Shown here: positions 29,543 through 39,923 of the stretch, one piece after another | Position numbering within the stretch: position 1 is the stretch's first letter | How the letters are laid out: each line of letters opens with the position of its first letter | From: Azospirillaceae bacterium | GTDB lineage: Bacteria > Pseudomonadota > Alphaproteobacteria > Azospirillales > Azospirillaceae | Length of the DNA stretch: 64,000 bases | Assembly (NCBI GenBank): GCA_035645145.1 | Contig: DASQNC010000025.1 | Coordinates: 372,001 to 436,000 of the forward strand | Direction of reading: 5' to 3' | The notes under the pieces: generated by a model | The model's input: the letters and a program-made list of their open reading frames with translations, nothing else | Told to the model about the DNA's origin: nothing | The model's database searches: none | Made by a program: the position numbers and the translations under genes

Positions 29543-30901
29543 GTGGCGACGCTCAAGGACTCCAACCAGCCAATCATCATCGTCAGGAAGCGCAAGAAGC
29601 GCGCCGAGCCGCACCATAGCGGCGCCTGGAAGGTGGCCTACGCCGACTTCGTGACGGCGATGATGGCCTTCTTCCTTTTGCTCTGGCTCCTGAACGTCAC
29701 CACGGCCGACCAGCGGCAGGGGATCGCCGACTATTTCACACCGGTCAGCGTCTCCAAGATGAACAGCGGCAGCGGGAGTGTCCTGGGCGGCCTGTCCATC
29801 ACCGTCCCCGGGGCCCAGACCAGCCCCTCGGCCCCCATCGTGGTCGTGGAGATCCCCTCGCAGGGCCGTCCCGGCTATGCCAGCGAGGCGGCCGAGGATG
29901 CGGAAGAGGCGACGGCGCCCAAGGGCGGGACCGAAGGCGACCATGGCGGCCTCGGGCGCGAGGGCGATGCCAGGGGTAGCGGCCGCGCCGGCGACGAGGA
30001 TGGCAAGGGGCGGGCCGGGGACCAGGACGGAACCGGCCCGGCCGGCAACCGCAACGGCACCGGCGTGCGCTTCGCGACGCAGATGGCCACGCCTGGCGCT
30101 CCCCCCGCCGTTCCGGCCGGGGCACAGGCGGGGGCGAGGGCCGGCGATCCGGCGACCCTGGAGCGGCAGCTCGCCGATCAGGAGCAGGCCCAGTTCAAGC
30201 AGGCCGAGGAACTGCTCCGGCAGGCCATCCAATCCACACCCGAGTTGCAACCGCTTCAACAGAACCTGGTCATCGACCAGACCCCGGAAGGCCTGCGCAT
30301 CCAGATCGTCGACCGCGAAGGCTATTCCATGTTCCCGAGCGGCAGCGCGCATATGTTCCCGCAGACGCGGCAACTGCTCGCCCTCGTCGGTCAGGCCGTG
30401 CGCCAGATGCCGAACCGGCTCAGCATCAGCGGGCACACCGACTCGGCCCCGTACACCCGGGCCGTCGCCTACGACAACTGGGACCTGTCGACCGACCGCG
30501 CGAACGCCAGCCGCCGCGCCCTCGTGCAGGCCGGCATCCAGGACACGCGGATTGCCACGGTGGTCGGCCGCGCCGACCGCGAGCATCTCTTCCCCAACGA
30601 CCCTCAATCGCCGCGCAACCGCCGCATCTCGATCGTACTGCTGAGCGAACGCCGCGCGTTGGCGCAGCAGGCGACGGAGCCGGCCCAGCCCCGTTCCGCC
30701 GCCCCGGCCAATGGGACGGAGCCGGCTGGGCGGCAGGTCCCTGTGACCCCGGCGGCCGTTCCGGCGCTGGCGGCCCCCGCTGTTCCCGCCACGACACCGT
30801 TCCGGTCTCCGCCGCTCCCGGCGGTCGCACCTGCGGCTCCGGCCGTTCCGGCGCCGGCCGCCGCGGCCGGCTCACCCCCGGCTGCCACAGCCACCAACTG
30901 A
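29543..30901 (+). CDS. motB: Flagellar motor stator protein MotB with nonapeptide repeats in the linker
   Basis: 452 aa, long for MotB (about 310 in E. coli). A basic N-terminus and one transmembrane helix carry the ion-binding Asp35 (AYADFVTAMMAFFLLLWLL). Residues 129-173 are five tandem 9-residue units of the form GxxG[DN]xxGx: GTEGDHGGL, GREGDARGS, GRAGDEDGK, GRAGDQDGT, GPAGNRNGT. An OmpA-type peptidoglycan-binding domain follows (about 253-395, with SISGHTDSAPY and RNRRISIVLL). Residues about 400-452 are a Pro/Ala-rich tail. The start is GTG at 29543 with AAGGGGGG upstream. Confidence 0.93.
   Translation: MATLKDSNQPIIIVRKRKKRAEPHHSGAWKVAYADFVTAMMAFFLLLWLLNVTTADQRQGIADYFTPVSVSKMNSGSGSVLGGLSITVPGAQTSPSAPIVVVEIPSQGRPGYASEAAEDAEEATAPKGGTEGDHGGLGREGDARGSGRAGDEDGKGRAGDQDGTGPAGNRNGTGVRFATQMATPGAPPAVPAGAQAGARAGDPATLERQLADQEQAQFKQAEELLRQAIQSTPELQPLQQNLVIDQTPEGLRIQIVDREGYSMFPSGSAHMFPQTRQLLALVGQAVRQMPNRLSISGHTDSAPYTRAVAYDNWDLSTDRANASRRALVQAGIQDTRIATVVGRADREHLFPNDPQSPRNRRISIVLLSERRALAQQATEPAQPRSAAPANGTEPAGRQVPVTPAAVPALAAPAVPATTPFRSPPLPAVAPAAPAVPAPAAAAGSPPAATATN
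29927..30061 (+). repeat. Five tandem 27-bp units encoding Gly/Asp nonapeptides in motB
   Basis: The repeat has an exact 9-codon register from residue 129 to 173 of MotB. The three central and last units carry [DN]x[DN]G, the pattern of calcium-binding loops. DNA identity is imperfect and protein periodicity is clearer. Confidence 0.75.
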
Positions 30902-31000
30902 CCAACCCGTCCCGTCCGAACGGCGCGGCCTCAATCCGCACCGTCGTGACGGGACATCGGTTTCCGCGAGGGATGAAAGGCGGCTCCGGCCGCCAAGCAT

Positions 31001-31030
31001 CGCCCCGTCGAGTATCGCCCCGTCGAGTAT
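31001..31030. repeat. 15-bp perfect tandem duplication
   Basis: The unit CGCCCCGTCGAGTAT occurs twice in direct succession, and its first four bases follow again. It lies in intergenic DNA and looks like a slippage duplication. Confidence 0.85.
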
Positions 31031-31184
31031 CGCCATGAGTCCATGGCGCCGTTCCCCTTGCCCGCCGCGATCACACAGGCGGTCCGGGGCCGGCCGAGCG
31101 GCGCCTGTTGGATGGCCACGAGAGGCCGCCCATCGGTTGCCGGGGCGGGCCCCCTCCCGATGGCAAGATGCCGGGTGAGCATGC

Positions 31185-31208
31185 CCGAAGGGCCGGAAGG
31201 CCCTTCGG
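31185..31208 (-). terminator. Hairpin downstream of prfC
   Basis: A perfect 10-bp stem (CCGAAGGGCC / GGCCCTTCGG) with a 4-nt loop lies 13 bp beyond the prfC stop. There is no T-run, so termination there is only likely. Confidence 0.45.
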
Positions 31209-31220
31209 CGGTTCATAGAA

Positions 31221-32834
31221 TCAGGACGCCACCGCCTGCACCGACCTGTTCTGCTCGCGGGTCTTCAGGAACCGCAGCTTGGGCCAATCCTCCTGCGTGC
31301 GGTTCAAGTGCCAGGCGTTGCGGGCCAGGAAAACCAGCGCCCCGTCATGATCCTCGGCGAGGGCCGAGCGGTTGTTGTCGACGAAACGCTTCAGCTCGGC
31401 GGGATCGTCGCATTCCACCCAACGGGCGGCGTCAAGCCCCGCGCTCTCGAACCGTGCGGCGATGCCGTACTCGGCCTCGATGCGGGCGGACAGCACCTCG
31501 AACTGCAGTTGGCCGACGACGCCCACGATCCAGTCCGCGCCGATCAAGGGCTTGAAGACCTGGCTCGCCCCCTCCTCGGCGAAATGCTCCAGCGCTTTGC
31601 GCAGGTGCTTCACCCGCATCGGGTCGTCCAACCGCACACGCTGGAGCAGTTCCGGAGCAAAGGACGGAACGCCGGTGAAGCGGAGCTCCTCGCCCTCGGT
31701 CAGGGTGTCGCCGATGCGCAGCGATCCGTGGTTGGGGATGCCCATGATGTCGCCGGGCCAGGCGTCCTCGGCCAGTTCCCGGTCGCGGGCCAGGAACAGG
31801 ACGGCGTTGTTGACCGCGATCATCTTGCCCGACCGCACGTGCTTCAGCTTCATGCCGCGCTTGAAATGGCCCGAGCACAGCCGCACGAAGGCGATGCGGT
31901 CGCGGTGGTTCGGGTCCATGTTGGCCTGGACCTTGAAGACGAATCCGGACACCTTGCCTTCCGACGGTTGCACGGCCCGCTGTTCGGCCGGCTGCGGCCG
32001 CGGCGCGGGAGCGAGTTCCGCCAAACCCTGCAGCAGTTCCTGGACACCGAAATTGTTGACCGCGCTGCCGAAGTAGATCGGCGTCATGTTGCCTGCGCGG
32101 TATGCGTCGAGGTCGAAGGCCGGCATCAGGCCCCGTGCCATCTCGACCTCCTCGCGGAGCTTCGACACCGCGTCCCTGGGGAGCAGCTCGTCGAGCTTCG
32201 GATCGTCCAAACCCTTGCATTCGACGGCGCCGGCGATCCGGTCGCCACGGGCACGGTCGAACATCAGGAGACGGTCGCGCAGCAGGTCGTAACAGCCCAG
32301 GAAGTCACGACCGGACCCGATCGGCCAGCTCGCCGGCGACACCTCGATTTGAAGCGTCTGCTCGATTTCGTCGATCAATTCGAACGGATCGCGTGCTTCG
32401 CGGTCCATCTTGTTCACGAAGGTGACGATGGGGACGTCGCGCAGCCGGCAGACCTCGAACAGTTTGCGGGTCTGGCTTTCGATGCCCTTCGCCCCGTCGA
32501 TCACCATCACCGCGCTGTCGACGGCCGTGAGCGTCCGGTAGGTGTCCTCCGAAAAGTCCTCGTGGCCCGGCGTGTCCAGAAGGTTGAAGGTGCGTTCGGC
32601 ATAATCGAAGGTCATCACCGACGCGGTGACCGAAATGCCGCGTTCGCGCTCCACCTTCATCCAGTCCGATCGGGCGCGCCGCTGCTCCCCGCGCGCCTTC
32701 ACAGCCCCGGCCATCTGGATGGCGCCTCCGAACAACAGCAGCTTTTCGGTCAGGGTGGTCTTGCCGGCGTCCGGGTGCGCGATGATCGCGAAGGTGCGCC
32801 GGCGCGAGACTTGCTCAGGCAGTTGGGCAGACAC
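31221..32834 (-). CDS. prfC: Peptide chain release factor 3
   Basis: 537 aa translational GTPase that recycles RF1/RF2. G motifs are AHPDAGKTTLTEKLL (G1), ERGISVTASVM (G2), LLDTPGHEDFSEDTYR (G3) and FVNKMDREARDP (G4). It has the RF3-specific C-terminal part with QLQFEVLSARIEAEYG. The start is GTG at 32834 (MSAQLPEQV) with a weak Shine-Dalgarno. The gene lies downstream of the polysaccharide synthase operon on the same strand, 81 bp away. Confidence 0.94.
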   Translation of the reverse strand: MSAQLPEQVSRRRTFAIIAHPDAGKTTLTEKLLLFGGAIQMAGAVKARGEQRRARSDWMKVERERGISVTASVMTFDYAERTFNLLDTPGHEDFSEDTYRTLTAVDSAVMVIDGAKGIESQTRKLFEVCRLRDVPIVTFVNKMDREARDPFELIDEIEQTLQIEVSPASWPIGSGRDFLGCYDLLRDRLLMFDRARGDRIAGAVECKGLDDPKLDELLPRDAVSKLREEVEMARGLMPAFDLDAYRAGNMTPIYFGSAVNNFGVQELLQGLAELAPAPRPQPAEQRAVQPSEGKVSGFVFKVQANMDPNHRDRIAFVRLCSGHFKRGMKLKHVRSGKMIAVNNAVLFLARDRELAEDAWPGDIMGIPNHGSLRIGDTLTEGEELRFTGVPSFAPELLQRVRLDDPMRVKHLRKALEHFAEEGASQVFKPLIGADWIVGVVGQLQFEVLSARIEAEYGIAARFESAGLDAARWVECDDPAELKRFVDNNRSALAEDHDGALVFLARNAWHLNRTQEDWPKLRFLKTREQNRSVQAVAS

Positions 32835-32915
32835 GAGACGAGATATCCGGTGGAGGGCACAGCGGGGCCACGCGGGGCCCAGGATGGTCTACATAGCGAC
32901 TCCAGCGCCAAATCG

Positions 32916-34862
32916 CTACCGGAACAAGGCGCCGATCGCGTGCCTCAGCACCTTCGTCATGCTGACCTCGTCGACACGGTTGTCGTAGCGGCCGGTGAAC
33001 AGGTGGGCGATCAGGGCCCGCCGGACCGCCGTCTCGTCGGGGAAGCGGATGGCCAGATCGGTGCCGATATTGCGGATGGTGGAGAAGGGCACGGAGGGGC
33101 CGTCCGCAAGGCGCAGGGTCCCGTCCCCACGGAAAGACATGATATCCATGCCGCTCAGCCGTGCCCCCCCGAGCGAGATATCCCGCACCAAGCAGGAAAT
33201 TTCCTCGCCGTCCGGCGTACCGACCACCGCCATCTCCCCCGAGCCGAACCGCTCGTCCCGCCGGCGCCTTGGAAGCTCCACGCAGACCGCGGCGGCCAAC
33301 AGCAGGACGAGGACGTTGAAGAGGCTCCAGAACACATTCACGGCATGGCCGGACGAACCGTAGCTCCAGCCGTAGGGGGACGTGCCGACCACCACGCCGC
33401 CGATGGTGCCCGCCGCCAGACCGACGAATGGCAGCATCAACCGCCACTGCACGACGACACGGTCGCTTGAAATGCCTTTGCCGGTCACCTTGAACGGATG
33501 CCCCCAAGGCTTCACCAGTGCGGTCGCCACGGTCCGGCACACGACGAAGCCGGACAACAACTGGCTCACGTCCGTCATGACGGGCAGCACACGGTTGTTC
33601 GCGACCGCGCTCATGTAGATCAGGCTGCCGATGATGTGCGGCGCCAGCCATTGGACCAGGTCCGCGAACCCGCTGTTGATCACCACGGTCCCGGTCCACC
33701 AGTAGACCAGGGGCGCGGAAATCATCATCAGCCGGAACGGGAAGGTCGTCCCCCAGTAGAGCGTGCTGTCCAGGTGGGAAATCCGGTTGATCAGTCGAAT
33801 ACGCGACCAGCCGGCAAAGCTCCAACGGGTGTAGATCTGCTGCATGTTCCCCAGGCACCAACGGGAGCGCTGGGTGATGTATTCCTGGAGGCCCTCGGGC
33901 GCGAGGCCGCGGCTCAGTGTCTCGTTCAGGTAGATCGTCCGATAGCCGACCTCCTCCATTTTGAAGGTGGTCAGCATGTCCTCTGTGACGGTCTCGGTCG
34001 CCATGCCATTGGTCGCCCGCAATGCCGCAACCCGGAACACGGCACTGGTTCCGCAACAGAACGCAGCCCCCCAGGCGTCCTTGCACGGCATGAACGCATT
34101 GAAGAAGAACCTCTGCTCATCCGGCCAGACCGAGGCGCACAGCAGGTTCGATTGGATCGGGTCCGAGTTGAAGAATTGCTGGGGGGTCTGGACGATGCCG
34201 ACGTTCGGTTCCTCGAACAGTCCGAGTGTGCGTTCCAGGATGTTGCGGCTGGGCACGAAGTCCGCGTCGAGCAGAAGCACGAACTCGGGAGGCCGGCCGG
34301 TCGACAGGGCGACCTCCAGGCCGGCGTTCACGTTCCCGGCCTTGGCATGCCGCCCCTTCACCCGGCGGGTGTAGTGGACCCCCAGTTCGGCCGCCAGATC
34401 GCGCAGCCAGTCGCGGGCGCCGTCGTCCAAAATCCAAACGCGAAGGTCGGAATGGGTGATGCTCAACGCACCCACCATGGTGCGTTCCAGCACTTCCCGG
34501 CTCTCGTTGTACGTCGCGATGAACACGTCCACCGGTGCCGACAACAGGGGCGAGCCGCGCCGGGCGTCCGCTTGGGCGGACCGGTCGACGTGGCGGGACA
34601 TGAACAAGTACACCAGCATCGACGATGCGATGGAGCCGGCCTCGAATACGAAGAAGATCCCCGCCCAGGCCTGCTGCCACCACTCCTGGTCGAGGGGGAA
34701 CGACACCGTCCAACGCCACCACAGGTACCGCGCCGCCAAGCCGGCGCATAAGGCGGAAGCCGCAATCCGTGCGATGGGCACCTGCGGCCCGAGGCCCCAG
34801 AACAGGACGAGCAGCGTCCCCGTACTCAACAGCAGCGGGCCGAAGGTGGTGAAGTCGAACAT
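32916..34862 (-). CDS. c-di-GMP-type processive glycosyltransferase (BcsA/BgsA-like, GT2 + PilZ)
   Basis: 648 aa inner-membrane polysaccharide synthase. Three N-terminal membrane segments (about 8-90) precede a GT2 domain with the processive D, D, D, QxxRW set: DD146-147, DAD199-201, TED293-295, QRSRW331-335. Several more membrane segments follow (about 370-528). The C-terminal PilZ-type domain has RRDER (534-538) and DISLGG (561-566), the c-di-GMP-binding RxxxR and D-x-S-x-x-G. The gene follows an HlyD-like gene, the arrangement of bgsBA for mixed-linkage beta-glucan; no bcsB, bcsZ or bcsC is nearby, so classical cellulose synthesis is less likely. ATG 34862 has GGGGGCGG upstream; a TTG at 34883 overlapping the previous stop is the alternative. 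Confidence 0.88.
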   Translation of the reverse strand: MFDFTTFGPLLLSTGTLLVLFWGLGPQVPIARIAASALCAGLAARYLWWRWTVSFPLDQEWWQQAWAGIFFVFEAGSIASSMLVYLFMSRHVDRSAQADARRGSPLLSAPVDVFIATYNESREVLERTMVGALSITHSDLRVWILDDGARDWLRDLAAELGVHYTRRVKGRHAKAGNVNAGLEVALSTGRPPEFVLLLDADFVPSRNILERTLGLFEEPNVGIVQTPQQFFNSDPIQSNLLCASVWPDEQRFFFNAFMPCKDAWGAAFCCGTSAVFRVAALRATNGMATETVTEDMLTTFKMEEVGYRTIYLNETLSRGLAPEGLQEYITQRSRWCLGNMQQIYTRWSFAGWSRIRLINRISHLDSTLYWGTTFPFRLMMISAPLVYWWTGTVVINSGFADLVQWLAPHIIGSLIYMSAVANNRVLPVMTDVSQLLSGFVVCRTVATALVKPWGHPFKVTGKGISSDRVVVQWRLMLPFVGLAAGTIGGVVVGTSPYGWSYGSSGHAVNVFWSLFNVLVLLLAAAVCVELPRRRRDERFGSGEMAVVGTPDGEEISCLVRDISLGGARLSGMDIMSFRGDGTLRLADGPSVPFSTIRNIGTDLAIRFPDETAVRRALIAHLFTGRYDNRVDEVSMTKVLRHAIGALFR

Positions 34863-34879
34863 CGCGGCGCCGCCCCCGT

Positions 34880-36484
34880 TCAAACGAAGCGCTGCGACAC
34901 CCGGTCGAACCAGTCACTGCCCGTCGCCACCGCCCAGTCAACCCAGGCGCGCCCCGCCGCCCCCGCGTGGTCGATCCAAGGGCGGCCTGTCGTCACCACC
35001 CGGTCAATCCAGGCGCCGCCCACCACCAACGCCCATTCGGTCCAGGCCCTACCCCTCGCCGCCCACTCGGCCCATGGGACGCCCGTCCACACCGAGTCGG
35101 CCCAGGCGCGGACCGTCGCCACGACCCGCCCGACCCACTCGGTGCCCACCGACACCCAACCCGGTCCGTCGCCACCTGCCGGCACCCAGTCCAACCGGCC
35201 GCCCGCCGTCAGCACCCATTCCAACCAGCCGCCGCCCGTCGCCGGCAGCAGCACACGCGCCGTGCGGCCCACCAGGCATCCATCGGCGGCGTTGCGCGAC
35301 ATCGGAACATCGATCCGAACGGTGGCCATCGCGCTGCGCTCGGCCGCCGGCACCGCCGCGAGATGCCTGTCCCCCTCCCCCGGCCGGCCACCGGTCACAT
35401 TCATGACCCGCCCTTGGAGTTCGGTGCGCTCCCCTGCCAGGCGGAAGCGTGCCATCGCGCCGACCTCGACGTCCGGCACCCGGTCCTGGGGAATCGCAGC
35501 GACGATGAATGCGGCGGTGCAATCCACGATTTGCACCGCCATGTCGCCGGCACTCAGGCGTTCGCCGTTCGATGCGCCGTATTTCCAAACCAAGCCGTCG
35601 GACGGCGCCACGATGGCCGCTTCGCGCAGCAGGGCAATACGCCCCGTTTCGACGTCGAGCCGTTCGCTCGTCACCGCCTCGTCCGCTGCGAGCGCGGAAA
35701 TGGTCCGGCCGAGCTCGGCCAAGCGGATGGAAATCTCGTCCGCCCGCTGCCGGGAATAGGCGACATCGTTGGCGCCGGGCTCGGCGATCACGCCCAAAGC
35801 CACCGACTCCGCCTGGGTGCGAACGGAGGCGAGCCGGGCGGCCTGGGCCGCGGCCTCCTTCTCGGCCACGTCCAACGCCGAGCGGGCCCGCTCGACCTCC
35901 GCGCGGGTCACGGCCTCACCCATGCCAAGCGCAAGTTTGCGTTCGAAATCCCGGCGCGCGAGATCCCGACGGGCATTCAGCGCGGCGAGTTCCCGTTCCT
36001 CCGCCGTTTCGAGCGCCATGAGACGCGCCCTCGATGCCACGGCATGCGCCTCGGCCCGCGCGGTCAGGTCTTCGCGCAGCTTCGTCAACTCAGCCGCGAG
36101 CGCCGTCACCGCCTCACGGTCCGCCCGGATCTTCGCGAGTTGCGCCCGTAAATCGGCCAGTCGCTGGCCGTCCACGCGGGGATTGTCCACCTTTGCGAGT
36201 GTGGAGCCCTTGGGCACGACGCCGCCGACGTCGCGCTGCAATGCGGACACATAGCCTTCGATCGGCGTCCGCAGTTCCACGAGATAGGCCGAAACAACCG
36301 CGTTGTCCGACGCAATGGAGCCGGCGTCGACGAGCATGGCGTAGACGCCAAGCCCCAGCATGCCGAATGCGGCGCTGAGTTTGGCCGCACGGCGGATGCG
36401 GCTGGGTGCCCCCGAGGATGCCCCCGCCCCGAGCCCGGAAGCCCCTACGCTTGTGCGGTGTTGCGCATCCAAGGAGAGCGTCAT
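34880..36484 (-). CDS. HlyD-like membrane-fusion protein with Trp-rich repeat tail (BgsB-like position)
   Basis: About 534 aa. One membrane segment (about 31-53) is followed by a biotinyl-lipoyl-like half (LRTPIEGYVSALQRDVGGVVPKG), a long coiled coil (about 105-235) and the second lipoyl half (IVAPSDGLVWKYGASNGERL). A beta-barrel region follows. The last ~115 residues are unusual: 16 Trp between residues 420 and 525, against one in the rest. Trp481, 492, 503, 514 and 525 are spaced exactly 11 residues apart, in the pattern GxxW[ITVF][DE]. The protein presumably helps pass or assemble the polysaccharide made by the next gene. ATG at 36484 (MTLSLDAQHR) is used; an ATG 27 bp upstream is possible. 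Confidence 0.8.
   Translation of the reverse strand: MTLSLDAQHRTSVGASGLGAGASSGAPSRIRRAAKLSAAFGMLGLGVYAMLVDAGSIASDNAVVSAYLVELRTPIEGYVSALQRDVGGVVPKGSTLAKVDNPRVDGQRLADLRAQLAKIRADREAVTALAAELTKLREDLTARAEAHAVASRARLMALETAEERELAALNARRDLARRDFERKLALGMGEAVTRAEVERARSALDVAEKEAAAQAARLASVRTQAESVALGVIAEPGANDVAYSRQRADEISIRLAELGRTISALAADEAVTSERLDVETGRIALLREAAIVAPSDGLVWKYGASNGERLSAGDMAVQIVDCTAAFIVAAIPQDRVPDVEVGAMARFRLAGERTELQGRVMNVTGGRPGEGDRHLAAVPAAERSAMATVRIDVPMSRNAADGCLVGRTARVLLPATGGGWLEWVLTAGGRLDWVPAGGDGPGWVSVGTEWVGRVVATVRAWADSVWTGVPWAEWAARGRAWTEWALVVGGAWIDRVVTTGRPWIDHAGAAGRAWVDWAVATGSDWFDRVSQRFV
34910..35227 (-). repeat. Imperfect ~33-bp repeats encoding Trp-rich 11-residue units
   Basis: The segment encodes the tail of the HlyD-like protein. 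The clearest units are AWTEWALVVGG, AWIDRVVTTGR, PWIDHAGAAGR and AWVDWAVATGS, followed by DWFDRVSQRFV. Earlier units are more degenerate, with spacing of 10-11. Confidence 0.8.
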
Positions 36485-36544
36485 CACGGCACCGTGTGCG
36501 GGGTTTCCCATTAGTAGGCTGCTAATTCAGAACGGAGGCCCCTT

Positions 36545-36557
36545 TTGGGTATCCCAA
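36545..36557. promoter_or_regulatory. Operator-like palindrome at the start point of the polysaccharide operon
   Basis: The 13-bp sequence TTGGGTATCCCAA has two perfect 5-bp arms around TAT. It begins directly downstream of the -10 box of the inferred promoter, the usual place for a repressor site. No regulator gene is adjacent. Confidence 0.4.
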
Positions 36558-36586
36558 TATATATAATACGGCAATCCTAACGACAA
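36558..36586 (-). promoter_or_regulatory. Sigma-70-type promoter of the HlyD-GT2 operon
   Basis: On the minus strand, TTGTCG (36581-36586) and TATATA (36558-36563) are separated by exactly 17 bp. This is the only strongly AT-rich stretch in the 245-bp gap between glgP and the operon. A transcript would start near 36550, about 65 bp before the HlyD-like ATG. Confidence 0.65.
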
Positions 36587-36729
36587 GTTTCGTCGGCGGC
36601 CCCGGCTGCATCCGGTCCGGTCTTCGGTCGATGGGAAAACCGGCTGCGGCGGCAAAGGCCGAACGGGCCGGCAAGCGCGCCAGCCCGTGCCAGATCGGCG
36701 GCCCCTGTGGCGTCGTCAGCCGCTGCCCT

Positions 36730-39234
<2,505 letters not shown>

Positions 39235-39304
39235 CGGCCACTCGCTGCAAAAATCAAGGGGAACTTGCCGGTGCCAGGACCGGCGGCGATACCGACATTA
39301 ACCT

Positions 39305-39312
39305 AAAGGAGG
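39305..39312 (+). promoter_or_regulatory. Strong Shine-Dalgarno that defines an uncalled small ORF
   Basis: AAAGGAGG is a near-perfect ribosome-binding site, 11 bp before the ATG at 39324. It lies about 150 bp before the SET-domain start, so it cannot serve that gene directly. Confidence 0.6.
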
Positions 39313-39323
39313 CATTTGGTTCC

Positions 39324-39464
39324 ATGGCGCATGCGGAGACAAATCGTGGTCGGGCCCTTGGCGCTTGCAACGGCGAATCGATCGTGCATGCTGCAAGGAG
39401 AGGTCGCCAATCCCCGGCCCGCATGCCCGCGGGCCCGCCGAAGCGGAGTTGCCGCTGCCCATGA
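39324..39464 (+). CDS. Small Arg/Cys-containing ORF coupled to the SET-domain gene
   Basis: 46 codons, ATG 39324 to TGA 39462-39464, preceded by AAAGGAGG. The product begins MAHAETNRGRALGACNGE and ends PPKRSCRCP, with about 8 Arg, 3 Cys and no hydrophobic segment. Its TGA overlaps the ATG of the SET gene in an ATGA, the classical coupling arrangement. The SET ATG itself has only a weak, distant GGAG. It could be a leader that sets translation of the operon, a peptide substrate of the downstream enzymes, or a chance frame. Function is not known. Confidence 0.45.
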   Translation: MAHAETNRGRALGACNGESIVHAARRGRQSPARMPAGPPKRSCRCP

Positions 39465-39832
39465 TGCTGGTGCCCACTTATCTGAAGCAAAGCCCGATCC
39501 ACGGCCTCGGACTGTTTGCCGCGGAGCCGATCCCCAAAGGCACGGCCATGTGGCGTTACCAGGAAGGGGTCGACATCATGATCCCCCTGCCCCTCGTGGC
39601 CACGCTTCCCGACCTGGCGCAGGCCTACCTGCGCCGCTACGCCTATGAGACGCCGCAGTTCCCGGGCGGCCTTATTCTGAATTTCGACAATTCCCGGTTC
39701 ATCAATCACTCGACCGATCCGAATACCGACAACACGGGTGAGGTGACCGTCGCCAGGCGCGATATCGCCAAGGACGAGGAAATCACCTGCGACTACGGCG
39801 AGTTCTGCAAGGAGTTCGATCTCAGGGATTGA
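39461..39832 (+). CDS. SET-domain protein (putative protein-lysine methyltransferase)
   Basis: 123 aa, a minimal SET domain. SET motifs seen are GLGLFAAEPIPKGT (about 16-29), the pseudoknot FINHS (80-84) and CDYGEFCKEF (110-119), which should carry the catalytic Tyr of the DYG-type end. No chromatin or targeting domain is fused. Bacterial SET proteins of this size methylate lysines of unknown proteins. It is followed 91 bp later by the GNAT gene and then by the ATP-grasp ligase. Two adjacent ATG codons (39461 and 39464) open the frame. Confidence 0.85.
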   Translation: MMLVPTYLKQSPIHGLGLFAAEPIPKGTAMWRYQEGVDIMIPLPLVATLPDLAQAYLRRYAYETPQFPGGLILNFDNSRFINHSTDPNTDNTGEVTVARRDIAKDEEITCDYGEFCKEFDLRD

Positions 39833-39923
39833 GCATCCGCCCCGCCCCCATCGTTGCGCCCGTGCCGTGACCTGCCAGGCCTCCCCTTGGACGGGCTCCG
39901 GGACCGCCGCCGAGGAAGGCGCC

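Larger units (their letters stand above)
30902..31220. other. Gap between convergent motB and prfC
   Basis: About 320 bp without a convincing gene. It contains a 15-bp tandem duplication (31001-31030) and a hairpin (31185-31208). A 114-codon minus-strand frame exists, but its composition is Arg/Gly-rich and it lacks recognisable features. Confidence 0.5.

Noticed and set aside
28532-30607. 691-codon frame antisense to motA-motB
   Set aside because: Long antisense frames are common in GC-rich genes; motA and motB have clear motifs and good ribosome-binding sites.
30872-31216. Minus-strand frame with a repeated ILDGA segment
   Set aside because: The repeat is just the translation of the 15-bp tandem duplication; no start signal or domain.
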